A DNA stretch of 64,000 nt from Candidatus Chloroploca sp. Khr17 (GTDB lineage Bacteria > Chloroflexota > Chloroflexia > Chloroflexales > Chloroflexaceae). Position numbers and translations under genes: made by a program. The DNA lies in the NCBI RefSeq assembly GCF_004138165.1, contig NZ_RYFF01000001.1, forward strand, positions 1-64,000, in the 5' to 3' direction. The notes below the pieces were generated by a model. That model ran no database searches and had not been told where the DNA came from. It was given only the letters and a program-made list of their open reading frames with translations. Shown in pieces: positions 8,206-16,699 of the stretch. Each line of letters starts with the position of its first letter. Within the stretch, counting starts at the first letter, position 1.

Positions 8206-11200
8206 CTAGCGGGAGATCAATGGTAGATAGAGCCGCGGTTGGAGGCTAAAGACCGGGACGCCGGGGGGCGCAGGTTCGACGAGGGCGGCGTCGGTGCTGA
8301 GCGTAAAGGCGGTTGTGGCTTCCTGAGCCTGGGCCAGGTTGGTGCCCTGGGCAACGCTGCGGATGCGTACCGCGTAGTCGCCCGGTGGATCGTTGGGCGA
8401 AGTGGCGAGGACAAAAACGAGTTCGCCGATGCTGCTCATGCGGATCCGTGCGACCTGGCGAAAGTTTTCCTGCCCAGGGTAGCGCAATTCGATCAGGTTT
8501 TCGCTGTTGTCGGTAAAACCGCGTGCGGTCAAGATCAGGCTACTGCCAGGAGCCACTGTATTGATGTCGGCTTCGACGATCGGCTGATTGGCGGTTGGCT
8601 GGCGGCAGAAGGCGAGATTATTGCGGTTGAGTGAGGCGTTGGGCACCGTATAGTCAACCACAATGAAGCGATGCAGGAAGCCGGTGCTCGACTCTTCGGT
8701 CACTTCGTAGTAGTAGGGCTGGAACCCGTATTCGCACTGGCCCGGCCCGAGCGCAACCCCACCTACGGTGGCCGGGAAGCCCTGAACTCCGCCACCAAGC
8801 TCAAACGATGTCCCCCATGCCGTTGAGCGCACATCCTCGGTGATCACACCCGAGGTGTACTCGTAGCCCCCACCAAAGACGACCTTGCCGCCACCGGCGC
8901 TCACCTCAGCATCAAACTCGGCCCCGATGCTGACGCTGTGACTCGTCGCGTCGGCCTGCGTCGTAAACGTTGTACGCTCTTCGGTCAATGACCACGACGA
9001 AACAGGGTTGCCGACCGAGATGCGACGTGCCGCGAGCACACCGTAGTTGGCGCCATTCCAGAGCAAACGCCCACGCTGACGCACCTGTTCGATGCCTCCG
9101 GTCAGCGGGTTGTAGAGGCTGACGGTAAAGTAGCCATCGTTGGGATCGCTGTCGCTGACATTGATCGGGTAGCGATCAGGATCGACCTGGCGCTCGCCAA
9201 AGACTTGCACTTCGGCAAGCGCGAGATAGCCCGTCCCGGCGAGTTGCACCCGCACGTAGCGCCCAAAGATTGGCGCATTGTTGCGATAGGTCTGGATGTT
9301 GGTGACGCGCCCGCCTTGACCCTCGCTAAAGAAGGTTGCCACGCGGGGATCGTCTTTGAGCACCGCAGGATCGTTCGAGATGGTACGCAAGTCGGTATCC
9401 GAGACAAAGACATAGAAATTACGCAACTGCGCGGCACACGTCAGATCGTCGCAGCCCAGATTGTTGCGATTCCAGACCCGCACCGCGCCAAGTTCCTGCG
9501 TGAGACCAAGGTCAACCTGCCACCAAGGCGCATCCTCAGCTTCGGTTTGCGTCACGGAACCATTGGCAAAGGCGGGATCAATGATGCCATCAATAGCGCG
9601 TGCTGCGACGGCGTCGCCAACAGTACTCGACTGCGCCACGGTCGCCCGACGGAAGAGGGCGAGATTGGCCCAGTCGCGGTTGAGTGGAATCCACTGGAGT
9701 GCCTGCGGGTTGTTGGCCGGCCCAAAGAGACTGTTCCAGCGACCCACATCGGTTGCGATTGAGGCGTAGTCTTTGTACTCGCAGAAACGCATGCCCGCGT
9801 CGAGTTCCTGGCCGTCCTGGACAACCCGGTAGTTGTAGCAGTCATACGTGGTGCGCTCGATCGCCGCAAAACTGCCGGCATCATTCGTCCAGGCCTCGCG
9901 GGTTGTTTTGCCTTCGGTGGTACCGCCGCGATTCGTGACGCTGCCCGTATACTGATAGCCTGCGGTCACCCGCGCTGTGGCCGCAACTTTGGCAAAGATA
10001 AAATCAGCCTCAAATCCACCACCAAAATAAGCACTAACTGCATGCGAGCTTGAAACTGTCAACGCACGCTCGTCGGTCTGGGCAAAACTGGTTGATTGCC
10101 CAATCGAGGCCAGGCGGAGCCGATTGCCTTGCAGGCGTTGCCAATAAGGCGGCGCATGTACTACCGAGACGATATTTGGTTCCTGCACCGTCTTGCAGGT
10201 GATCGAACTACCCTGCGGCTCGCCATAGAGCGCCTTGAGCGAATCGTCGTTCCAATCGCCAAAGGCCAGGTCAATAGAGGTCGCATTCTGGCGGCCACCA
10301 TCGTTCGCCGTCACCGTATCGCGTTCGCTCAGGGTCGTCGTGTCGGGTTGATAGGCGAGCGTCGTCACCTGCAACGCCTGATTATTGAGCAAGGCCAGGC
10401 CAACCTCGTGCAGCCCATCGCGGTCAAGATCGCCCGCCGCAACCGCGAGGGGAAGACCGGGGCTTGGGGTCATCGGAAGCGCAAAGCGATCCAGTTCACG
10501 CGGGGTGCCGGTGGCTCCATCAAAAGCACGCACCGCCACGTCATCGGGGGTAACTTCGCCCACGAGGATCTCGGCGCGTCCGCTGCCATCAAGATCGCCC
10601 GTCGCGAGCGTCAGGTTCGAGGTTAGGGTGACGACCACGGTTGAACTGCCGCGTTGCACGATCTGTTCAACCTCGGGATTCTCAGCAGAGGCATTGAGCG
10701 CGAAGGTTTGCACCGTATACTGCGGGCTCAAGGGGCGCACATCTGGCTGATCGGTATCGGTCAGCAGAATGATCTCGTCTTTGTAGTCGCCTGAGCCCTG
10801 ACTTGCGCCCGGGCCGGTTGTGAGGCGGCCATCAAGATCGGCTGCCGCTACCCGGATCAGCGTGGGAGTACCGGTATTAAGGGTGAAGTTCGCAACCTCG
10901 CGCAGCCTGCTCTTGAAATTGGGGCCACCATCTGGCCCAGTATAGTCAGGGTCGTAACGCAACACGATCACCTCGACTTCACCGTCCACTTTCTTCAAGC
11001 CGAGAATGATCTCGTCGTTGAAGCCATCGCCGTTGAGGTCGCCGACAGCAAGCTGGAGATCAACGACATCTTTGCGCCCGTCCTGATCGGTGCGCCAGGT
11101 CGCGAGGGCCACCTGACTATCGCGAAGCGGCTCGATGATGAAGACGTTGAGCGAGCCAATCGCTGTCCGGCTCGCCAGCGCCAGGCGTTCGGTACGCCCA

Positions 11201-11733
11201 GGGGCACGACTGAGCACGCCCGAAGCGACTTGCAGCAAGGCATAATTCGAGACCAGCAGGCTCCGTTCGAGCACGGGCTGACCCTCTTCATGCACCAGCC
11301 AGCGCACCGTGCCATCGGCCCCGGTGTAGACCTGCACCAGTTGCGTGCGATCGCTCTCGAAGCGAAACTTGCCGGTCGTGCTGGCAAGGGCGCTGACATT
11401 TTGCGCATTTGCATTGGGCGTCTCGTCGGTGGCCGGCCAGGATCCATCGCGGATCAACGCGGTGCCATCAGGATTCAGATCAAACTGATCGTGCAGCACC
11501 CAGCCCTGGCGTCCCGCGCCCGCACCGCGCATCCCCACAAAGATCTCTTGCTCGGAACCAAGGATGATCGCACGGCCAAAGGGCGAATTCGTGCAATCGA
11601 GCGGCTCTTGCGCTAGGGCCGGTGGCAGCGCCCACGGATCATCGTCGTACTCCATCTGCGCTGCCGCAGGCGGCACAGCGAGCAACGTGGCAAAAAAACC
11701 GATCAGGAGGAGAAAAAGAAGGCTTCGTTTCAC
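8206..11733 (-). CDS. Large secreted protein with FG-GAP repeats and a discoidin (F5/8C) domain
   Basis: The start is a GTG at 11733 with a perfect AAGGAG seven bases upstream, giving VKRSLLFLLLIGFFATLLAVPPAAAQ, a clear signal peptide; an upstream ATG lacks such support. The mature protein of about 1,150 residues has FG-GAP/VCBS-like repeats (LAVGDLNGDGF, LATGDLDGSGRAEI, AAGDLDRDGLHEV) over roughly residues 225-520, then a beta-rich segment, a discoidin-like domain around 690-850 (AIDGI..PWWQVDLG), a second similar beta-rich segment, and an IPT-like C-terminal region. It ends RLYLPLISR, a tail like that of the M43 protease below. The role is likely extracellular or cell-surface carbohydrate or lipid binding; no catalytic motif is visible. 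Confidence 0.8.
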   Translation of the reverse strand: MKRSLLFLLLIGFFATLLAVPPAAAQMEYDDDPWALPPALAQEPLDCTNSPFGRAIILGSEQEIFVGMRGAGAGRQGWVLHDQFDLNPDGTALIRDGSWPATDETPNANAQNVSALASTTGKFRFESDRTQLVQVYTGADGTVRWLVHEEGQPVLERSLLVSNYALLQVASGVLSRAPGRTERLALASRTAIGSLNVFIIEPLRDSQVALATWRTDQDGRKDVVDLQLAVGDLNGDGFNDEIILGLKKVDGEVEVIVLRYDPDYTGPDGGPNFKSRLREVANFTLNTGTPTLIRVAAADLDGRLTTGPGASQGSGDYKDEIILLTDTDQPDVRPLSPQYTVQTFALNASAENPEVEQIVQRGSSTVVVTLTSNLTLATGDLDGSGRAEILVGEVTPDDVAVRAFDGATGTPRELDRFALPMTPSPGLPLAVAAGDLDRDGLHEVGLALLNNQALQVTTLAYQPDTTTLSERDTVTANDGGRQNATSIDLAFGDWNDDSLKALYGEPQGSSITCKTVQEPNIVSVVHAPPYWQRLQGNRLRLASIGQSTSFAQTDERALTVSSSHAVSAYFGGGFEADFIFAKVAATARVTAGYQYTGSVTNRGGTTEGKTTREAWTNDAGSFAAIERTTYDCYNYRVVQDGQELDAGMRFCEYKDYASIATDVGRWNSLFGPANNPQALQWIPLNRDWANLALFRRATVAQSSTVGDAVAARAIDGIIDPAFANGSVTQTEAEDAPWWQVDLGLTQELGAVRVWNRNNLGCDDLTCAAQLRNFYVFVSDTDLRTISNDPAVLKDDPRVATFFSEGQGGRVTNIQTYRNNAPIFGRYVRVQLAGTGYLALAEVQVFGERQVDPDRYPINVSDSDPNDGYFTVSLYNPLTGGIEQVRQRGRLLWNGANYGVLAARRISVGNPVSSWSLTEERTTFTTQADATSHSVSIGAEFDAEVSAGGGKVVFGGGYEYTSGVITEDVRSTAWGTSFELGGGVQGFPATVGGVALGPGQCEYGFQPYYYEVTEESSTGFLHRFIVVDYTVPNASLNRNNLAFCRQPTANQPIVEADINTVAPGSSLILTARGFTDNSENLIELRYPGQENFRQVARIRMSSIGELVFVLATSPNDPPGDYAVRIRSVAQGTNLAQAQEATTAFTLSTDAALVEPAPPGVPVFSLQPRLYLPLISR

Positions 11734-11787
11734 AGCTAGACTCCTTGCGTAACGCTCTTGTATGCAGCGTAAATCGAACAAATTCAT

Positions 11788-11937
11788 TAGTCTGTGAACT
11801 ACATGTCCCGGTAGCGCCGCCGACCACGAATACTGATCACGAATAAACGAATATGGGCGTTGCAGTGCGGTATTCGTTTATTCGTGGCCCCAATTCGTGG
11901 TCGGCTGAGGACGCCAGAAAACTTCATTCACAGACTA
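11788..11937. repeat. Palindromic intergenic element, family 1 (copy B, full length)
   Basis: Nested inverted repeats fill the gap between the secreted protein and the AfsR-like regulator. The outermost pair is TAGTCTGTGAA (from 11788) with TTCACAGACTA (to 11937). The next pair is GCCGACCACGAAT (11819-11831) with ATTCGTGGTCGGC (11893-11905), and the inner arms are CACGAATAAACGAATA-like. Copy A is at 2361-2442 and a half copy at 15482-15515. Confidence 0.85.
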
Positions 11938-12003
11938 CTCATCAATGGTGACTCAAGATACCAGAGCGACTCTTAGCAAAACCTTAGCGCGGGCCAATGA
12001 GCA

Positions 12004-12055
12004 TGGTAAAATTTCTCTTAAGGCGGAAGGGCCAACGGCCCTTCCGTTAAGAGAA
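12004..12055 (+). promoter_or_regulatory. Extended -10 and overlapping hairpin upstream of the AfsR-like gene
   Basis: TGGTAAAAT at 12004-12012 is a good extended -10. It is followed at once by a long inverted repeat, TTCTCTTAA..GCGGAAGGGCC (12013-12033) against GGCCCTTCCG..TTAAGAGAA (12037-12055), with a 2-base bulge. The expected transcription start falls inside the left arm, so the palindrome could be an operator or a 5' leader hairpin. The gene's ATG is 22 bases after the stem. Confidence 0.55.
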
Positions 12056-12077
12056 GCCTCTAGCACAACAGGTATGC

Positions 12078-15000
12078 ATGCAGACAGGTCTCGACATTCG
12101 TACATTTGGTGGGCTCACGTTGCAACGTGATGGTCAGCCCCTGGACGAGCTTGGGTCGCGCAAGGCCGAGGCGTTGCTTGTCTATCTGGCCTATCTTGGG
12201 CGGCCCGTGGCCCGCGAGATTGTGGCCGATCTGCTCTGGGGCGAAATGCTGAGCCCTGATCGCGCACGGGCTAATTTGAGTGTCTTGTTGACCGGGATGC
12301 GTCAGGTGCTCGGCCCGTATCTTGAGACGTCGCGCCGTGACGTCGGCTTGAATCCACAGTTACCCTGCTCACTCGACGCAGCGCAACTGATCCGGTTGCT
12401 CTCCCCTGGGCGCGATCTGGTCGATCCTGCCCGCTACGAAGCGGGCCTGGCGCTCTATCGGGGCGAGTTTCTGCAGGGCTTTGCGGTGCGCGATACGCCG
12501 ACGTTTGAGGCATGGGTCCTGGCTGAGCAAGAGCACTTGCGGCGACTCGTGCTGATGGCCCGCCGCGAGCTCACCCGGATCTATCTCGATCAGGGGGCCT
12601 ATGCGCAGGGCATTCTCCACGCCGAGGCCCTGTTGGCCGATGAACCTTTTGACGACGAGGTGCAGCAACGCCTCATGCTCTTGCTGGCCCATCACGGGCA
12701 ACTGCTCGCGGCGCTCGCAAGCTACGACCGCTACCAGAGCGTGCTGGAACGTGAACTTGGCGTGGCCCCCTCTGCCGAGGTTAGCGCGCTCTACCGACGG
12801 TTGCGCTCCGGTGCTTTCACCCATACGCCGGTGCCACCCATCCGTACTGCGCCAACCCAGCCCACTCTATTCGGCTTTCCCAGCGAACCAACGAGCTTTA
12901 TCGGGCGCGAGCAGGAATTGCATCTGCTCGCCGCACGGCTGGCCGATCCAGCCTGCCGCCTGCTCACCCTGATCGGACCCGGTGGCATCGGCAAGACGCG
13001 CCTCGCAAGCCAGACGGCGCTTGCGCACGCAGCGACGATGCGCGACGGGGCTGTTTTTGTCGCACTCACGCCACTTGAACAGAGCGACCAGGTACCGGCG
13101 GCGCTGGCGACAACGCTGGGCTGGCACCTTGATCCAACGCGGTCTGCGCTCGATCAGGTACTTGATGGGCTGCGCGAACGTCAGATGTTCGTTCTGCTCG
13201 ACAATGCCGAGCACCTGCCCGAGCTTGCGCCCATCATCAACGCGATTTTGCAAGCCGCCCCCGAGGTACGCTTGCTCGTCACGTCACGCGAGCCGCTGCG
13301 CTTACGGGCCGAGTGGCTCGTTGACCTGGAAGGGTTGGCCTACCCCCGCGATGTAACGATGCTGACGCCGCCGCAACTGGCGCACTATAGCGCTGTGCAA
13401 CTCTTTGTGCAGCGAGCGATCCAGGTCAGTGCGCGTTTTCAGCTTGATGAACGCGAAGCGCCGGCGGTCGCAACAATCTGTCGCCTGGTCGAAGGTATGC
13501 CCCTGGGCATCGAACTCGCCGCCGCGTGGGCCCGTGACTTGCCGTGCGCCACCATTGCCCAGGAAGTTGCGCGCAACACCGATTTTCTTGCCACCAGGCT
13601 GCACGATGTCCCGGCACGTCAACGGAGCCTGCGGGCGATCTTCAACCATTCATGGCAGTTGCTCAATGCCCAGGAACGCGCCACGCTGACCGGGTTGGCG
13701 GTCTTCCGCGGCGGCTGTACGCTCGCCGCCGCCGAGCAGGTGCTGGGGCACCTGGTTGATCCGCCCATACGCCCATTGCTACGGGCGCTGGTGGAAAAAT
13801 CGCTGGTACGGCAACGCGACGAACGCTACGAGTTGCACGAATTGTTACGCCAGTTTGCCGGTGAACGCCTCGAAGCGGGCGGGGCCGAGGCAACCCGTAC
13901 GCACCATAGCACCTACTTCCTCCAGACCCTGGCGTCCGCCCTGCCCGCCTTGACCGGACGCAATCCGCGCACAGTGACTGAAGGGTTACGCGCCGACCTG
14001 GCAAATCTGCGGCAAGCGTGGGAGCGGGCCAGTGAGCACGGCGATGCGGCAAGCCTGGGCGCGGCTGCCGATGCGCTGGCGCTGCTCTACGAACGCCTGG
14101 GCTTCCTGCGCGAAGGCGAAGGGCTCTTCCAGAGCGCGGCTGATCAGCTGATGATGACATCCCAGACCGCACCGAGCGCATCTTTTGCCGCTGAGCGTGT
14201 CGCCGCCATCGCCCGTCTGCGCGCCTATCAAGGGCGTTTCACCTCGCAACAGGGGCAACACGGCGCGGCGGTTGTTCTTTTTGGCAAGATCGAGGAACTG
14301 CTGCCCCTAGAGGATCACGCCGAACTTGCGGCGCTGGTGGGGCGTTTTCGTGGCAACGCGCATGCCCGTCAAGGCGAGTATAGCCTCGGTGAAACATATC
14401 TGCGGCAGGCACTTGCTCATGCAGAGGCGGCAGGCTTGCCGCACCTCGAGGCCGATTGCCGCTCGGGGCTTGGCTGGCTCGCCGAGATTCGCGGCGACTA
14501 CGCCGAAGCCCGTGCCGCCTACGAAGCCTCGCTGCTGCTCGCACGGAGCCTCGGCGATGCGCAGCGCGAGAGCATTGCGCTTTCGAATCTCGGCGTGATC
14601 GCCGAAGAGCAAGGACGTTGCAGCGAGGCCCGCGAGGCCTACATGGCTGCGCTGGCGATCGACCGCGCCAGCGGCGATCGCCCCGGCGAAGGCATGGTGC
14701 TCAACAACCTTGGCGTCGTCGCGTACGACGAAGGGCATTACTGCGAAGCCGAAGAACGCTTCACCGCCGCACTGAACCTGAGTCGCAGCACTGGTGATCG
14801 CCGCAGCGAAGCCATCGCCCTGGTCAACCTGGGGCGCACGGCCCGCGAACAGGGCGCGTACCAACAGGCGTACGGGTACTACCAGGCCTCGCTCGAACTA
14901 CGTCGGGCGATTGGCAACCGTCTCGGCGAAGCACACAGCCTCAGTGGGTTGGGGTTGCTCTTTCACCTAATAGGCGACCAGGCCACAGCTCAACGCTATG

Positions 15001-15479
15001 CGCAAGAGGCGCTGAACCTGGCTCGCACACTCGGCGCACGCTCGATCATCGCGTACAGCCTCACCTATCTCGGCCACATCGCCCTAGCGCAGCAGAATGC
15101 CAACGCTGCCCTTGCGTTCTACCGTGAAGCACTGGAACTACGGCTAGCAATGCATCAACCAGCGCGTGCCATGCAAGCCCGCGCTGGCCTCGCGCTGGCC
15201 GCGCTGGTGAACGGCGATCGCACCGCCGCCCGCACCGACGTCGAAGCCCTGCTACCCCACCTAAACGACAGCGCCCTGCACAGCAGCGAAGATCTGCTGC
15301 GCATCTTTGCCGCCTGCTGGCGTGTTTTGACCGCCCTGGAAGATCCGCGCGCCGAAGTTGTCGTGAAGCAAGCCCGCACCATCCTTGAACAACGCGCCGC
15401 GATGATCACTGATCCCGTGTTGCGCCGCTCGTACCTCGAAGAGGTTGAAGTGCATCGGATGATCGACGCCGGGTCATAA
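12078..15479 (+). CDS. AfsR/SARP-family transcriptional regulator with BTAD, NTPase and TPR regions
   Basis: A 1,133-residue cytoplasmic regulator. Residues 1-95 are an OmpR-like winged helix (DIRTFGGLTLQRDGQPL, SRKAEALLVYLAYLG). Residues about 95-245 are a bacterial transcriptional activation domain. Residues about 270-560 are an NB-ARC/STAND NTPase with Walker A GPGGIGKT near residue 300 and LLDNAEHL as Walker B. The C-terminal half (roughly 640-1110) is a series of TPR repeats (EARAAYEASLLLARSLGDAQRE and similar). Such proteins switch on target operons when a ligand or partner binds the TPR arm and ATP is bound. It is a single gene with its own promoter. Its targets are unknown; the divergent secreted protein is a candidate. 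Confidence 0.9.
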   Translation: MQTGLDIRTFGGLTLQRDGQPLDELGSRKAEALLVYLAYLGRPVAREIVADLLWGEMLSPDRARANLSVLLTGMRQVLGPYLETSRRDVGLNPQLPCSLDAAQLIRLLSPGRDLVDPARYEAGLALYRGEFLQGFAVRDTPTFEAWVLAEQEHLRRLVLMARRELTRIYLDQGAYAQGILHAEALLADEPFDDEVQQRLMLLLAHHGQLLAALASYDRYQSVLERELGVAPSAEVSALYRRLRSGAFTHTPVPPIRTAPTQPTLFGFPSEPTSFIGREQELHLLAARLADPACRLLTLIGPGGIGKTRLASQTALAHAATMRDGAVFVALTPLEQSDQVPAALATTLGWHLDPTRSALDQVLDGLRERQMFVLLDNAEHLPELAPIINAILQAAPEVRLLVTSREPLRLRAEWLVDLEGLAYPRDVTMLTPPQLAHYSAVQLFVQRAIQVSARFQLDEREAPAVATICRLVEGMPLGIELAAAWARDLPCATIAQEVARNTDFLATRLHDVPARQRSLRAIFNHSWQLLNAQERATLTGLAVFRGGCTLAAAEQVLGHLVDPPIRPLLRALVEKSLVRQRDERYELHELLRQFAGERLEAGGAEATRTHHSTYFLQTLASALPALTGRNPRTVTEGLRADLANLRQAWERASEHGDAASLGAAADALALLYERLGFLREGEGLFQSAADQLMMTSQTAPSASFAAERVAAIARLRAYQGRFTSQQGQHGAAVVLFGKIEELLPLEDHAELAALVGRFRGNAHARQGEYSLGETYLRQALAHAEAAGLPHLEADCRSGLGWLAEIRGDYAEARAAYEASLLLARSLGDAQRESIALSNLGVIAEEQGRCSEAREAYMAALAIDRASGDRPGEGMVLNNLGVVAYDEGHYCEAEERFTAALNLSRSTGDRRSEAIALVNLGRTAREQGAYQQAYGYYQASLELRRAIGNRLGEAHSLSGLGLLFHLIGDQATAQRYAQEALNLARTLGARSIIAYSLTYLGHIALAQQNANAALAFYREALELRLAMHQPARAMQARAGLALAALVNGDRTAARTDVEALLPHLNDSALHSSEDLLRIFAACWRVLTALEDPRAEVVVKQARTILEQRAAMITDPVLRRSYLEEVEVHRMIDAGS

Positions 15480-15481
15480 TG

Positions 15482-15515
15482 ATTCGTTTCTTCGTGGCCC
15501 CAATTCGTGGACGGC
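15482..15515. repeat. Half copy of palindromic family 1
   Basis: ATTCGTTTCTTCGTGGCCC..CAATTCGTGG.CGGC matches the right half of the element at 11819-11905. It directly follows the stop of the AfsR-like gene. Between here and 15845 the only other structure is the direct repeat below; a leftward 69-codon frame at 15474-15683 shows no recognisable family. Confidence 0.7.
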
Positions 15516-15698
15516 TATCGAGCGTCTTTTTGTCTCCGGTTTCGTATGATGCCATCGCCCTAGGGGATGGGGTGATTCGGACAGACCCAGGAGCTTGCGG
15601 TAGTCAAGAAGTTGTCTGACATCGACCGTTTGAATGGCGTCCAGGATACGACAGGTGTAGGCGGCACCACCGCTGTGTAGCACAGGAATGGCAGGTCA

Positions 15699-15756
15699 TA
15701 GGTGGCAAGATCGCCGCGTAGCACGTATCATTGGGGTGTAGGTGGCAAGATCGCCG
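15699..15756. repeat. Two 18-bp direct repeats, 40-bp period
   Basis: TAGGTGGCAAGATCGCCG occurs at 15699-15716 and again exactly at 15739-15756, about 90 bases upstream of the toxin-antitoxin genes. The function is unknown; it may be a duplication scar. Confidence 0.75.
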
Positions 15757-15809
15757 TCTACTTCACGTTGGGCCGGCTATGGCTATCGGTGGTGCCAAGG
15801 AGAGAGACC

Positions 15810-15839
15810 TTGACAGCGGGGTATAACTTTTGTTATACT
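15810..15839 (+). promoter_or_regulatory. mazEF promoter with palindromic operator over the -10
   Basis: TTGACA (15810-15815) and TATACT (15834-15839) are spaced 18 bp. The palindrome GTATAAC-TTTT-GTTATAC (15821-15838) covers the -10, an ideal autorepression site for the antitoxin. The -10 ends only six bases before the ATG at 15846, so the transcript should be leaderless. Confidence 0.75.
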
Positions 15840-15845
15840 CTCGTC

Positions 15846-16082
15846 ATGAAAACAGCCATCTCTATTCCAGACCCGCTGTTTGCCGCAGCGGAGCAGTACG
15901 CACAGGATAAGGGTCTCTCCCGCAGCGAGTTATACGCCAAGGCTATTCAGCATTATCTCAATACATTCCGCTACCAGGGCATCACCGAAGCACTTGATAC
16001 TCTGTACGGGGAAGAGAAATCTACACTTGATCCCGCGTATATCGCCGCGCAAGGGCAAATAGTGCCAACGGAAGAATGGTAA
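15846..16082 (+). CDS. MazE-type (ribbon-helix-helix-like) antitoxin
   Basis: A 78-residue protein that starts MKTAISIPDPLFAAAEQYA, a typical ribbon-helix-helix N-terminus, continues with LSRSELYAKAIQHYL, and ends in an acidic region expected to wrap the toxin. It would bind and neutralise the downstream MazF-like toxin and repress its own promoter through the palindrome over the -10. The ATG at 15846 is chosen over longer in-frame frames because the promoter lies upstream of it. The stop codon TAA (16080-16082) shares its last base with the toxin's preferred ATG, giving tight translational coupling. Confidence 0.85.
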   Translation: MKTAISIPDPLFAAAEQYAQDKGLSRSELYAKAIQHYLNTFRYQGITEALDTLYGEEKSTLDPAYIAAQGQIVPTEEW

Positions 16083-16420
16083 TGCAGCGCGGAGATCTTT
16101 GGTGGGCCAACCTGCCGGAGCCAACAGGTTCAACATCAGGCTATCGAAGGCCAGTCTTGGTTATTCAAGCTGATGCATTTACGCGAAGTCGTCTTGCGAC
16201 CGTGATTATTGTCGCAATAACCAGTAATCTGCGCCTTGCAACAGCCCCCGGCAACGTCTTCCTTCCCGCAACTGAATCGAGTTTACCAAAAGACTCCGTC
16301 ATTAACGTCTCGCAGATCATTACCCTCGACAAGTCAATGCTCGACGAATACGTTGATCGTATTTCCGCAACCACATTGAGCCAGGTTGAAGAAGGCTTAC
16401 GCCTCGTACTCGACGTGTAG
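16082..16420 (+). CDS. MazF/PemK-type endoribonuclease toxin
   Basis: A 112-residue toxin of the MazF/PemK/CcdB fold. The N-terminus MQRGDLWWANLPEPTGSTSG and the segment RRPVLVIQAD are classic, as is the FLPATESSLPKDSVINVSQIITLDK region, which holds the conserved NVSQI motif. MazF proteins cut single-stranded RNA at short sequences and stall growth when the antitoxin is lost. An alternative ATG at 16076 adds two residues, but 16082 sits at a better distance from GGAAG. The gene looks complete. After it, 16421-16699 holds only a repeat motif. Confidence 0.92.
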   Translation: MQRGDLWWANLPEPTGSTSGYRRPVLVIQADAFTRSRLATVIIVAITSNLRLATAPGNVFLPATESSLPKDSVINVSQIITLDKSMLDEYVDRISATTLSQVEEGLRLVLDV

Positions 16421-16667
16421 TGTAATACCATCCAATTCACGAGGTTCAGGCCTGCCTTACCCGATTGCAAACCGGTTGTTGCAGTATCCTTCGCTCACGG
16501 AAGCGTTTTTCAAACGGGCCAAAGTGATGCCACGGCATCTGATTGTCGTTCACGGCGACGACAGGAAGCTGCAATGGCTCTAGGGGCATCCAGGGCTCAA
16601 CCCCAGAGCTACCCGAATGGCCGCCACACTCCAGCGGGTATACGAACCTAGTGGAGCAGGACACCGG

Positions 16668-16696
16668 CCTGTGCGCCTTCGCGCCTTTGCGTCAAA
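16668..16696. repeat. GCGCCTTCGCGCCTTTGCG intergenic motif
   Basis: Reverse-strand relative of the GCAGAGGCGCGGAGG motif at 4463-4495, placed at the 3' end of the leftward M43 protease gene. Confidence 0.5.
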
Positions 16697-16699
16697 GCA

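Noticed and set aside
15474-15683. Leftward frame after the AfsR-like gene, possibly a transposase remnant
   Set aside because: The peptide has no recognisable transposase motif and it overlaps a family 1 half-repeat.
15702-15845. N-terminal extension of the antitoxin
   Set aside because: The promoter and operator lie inside this stretch, so the transcript starts downstream.
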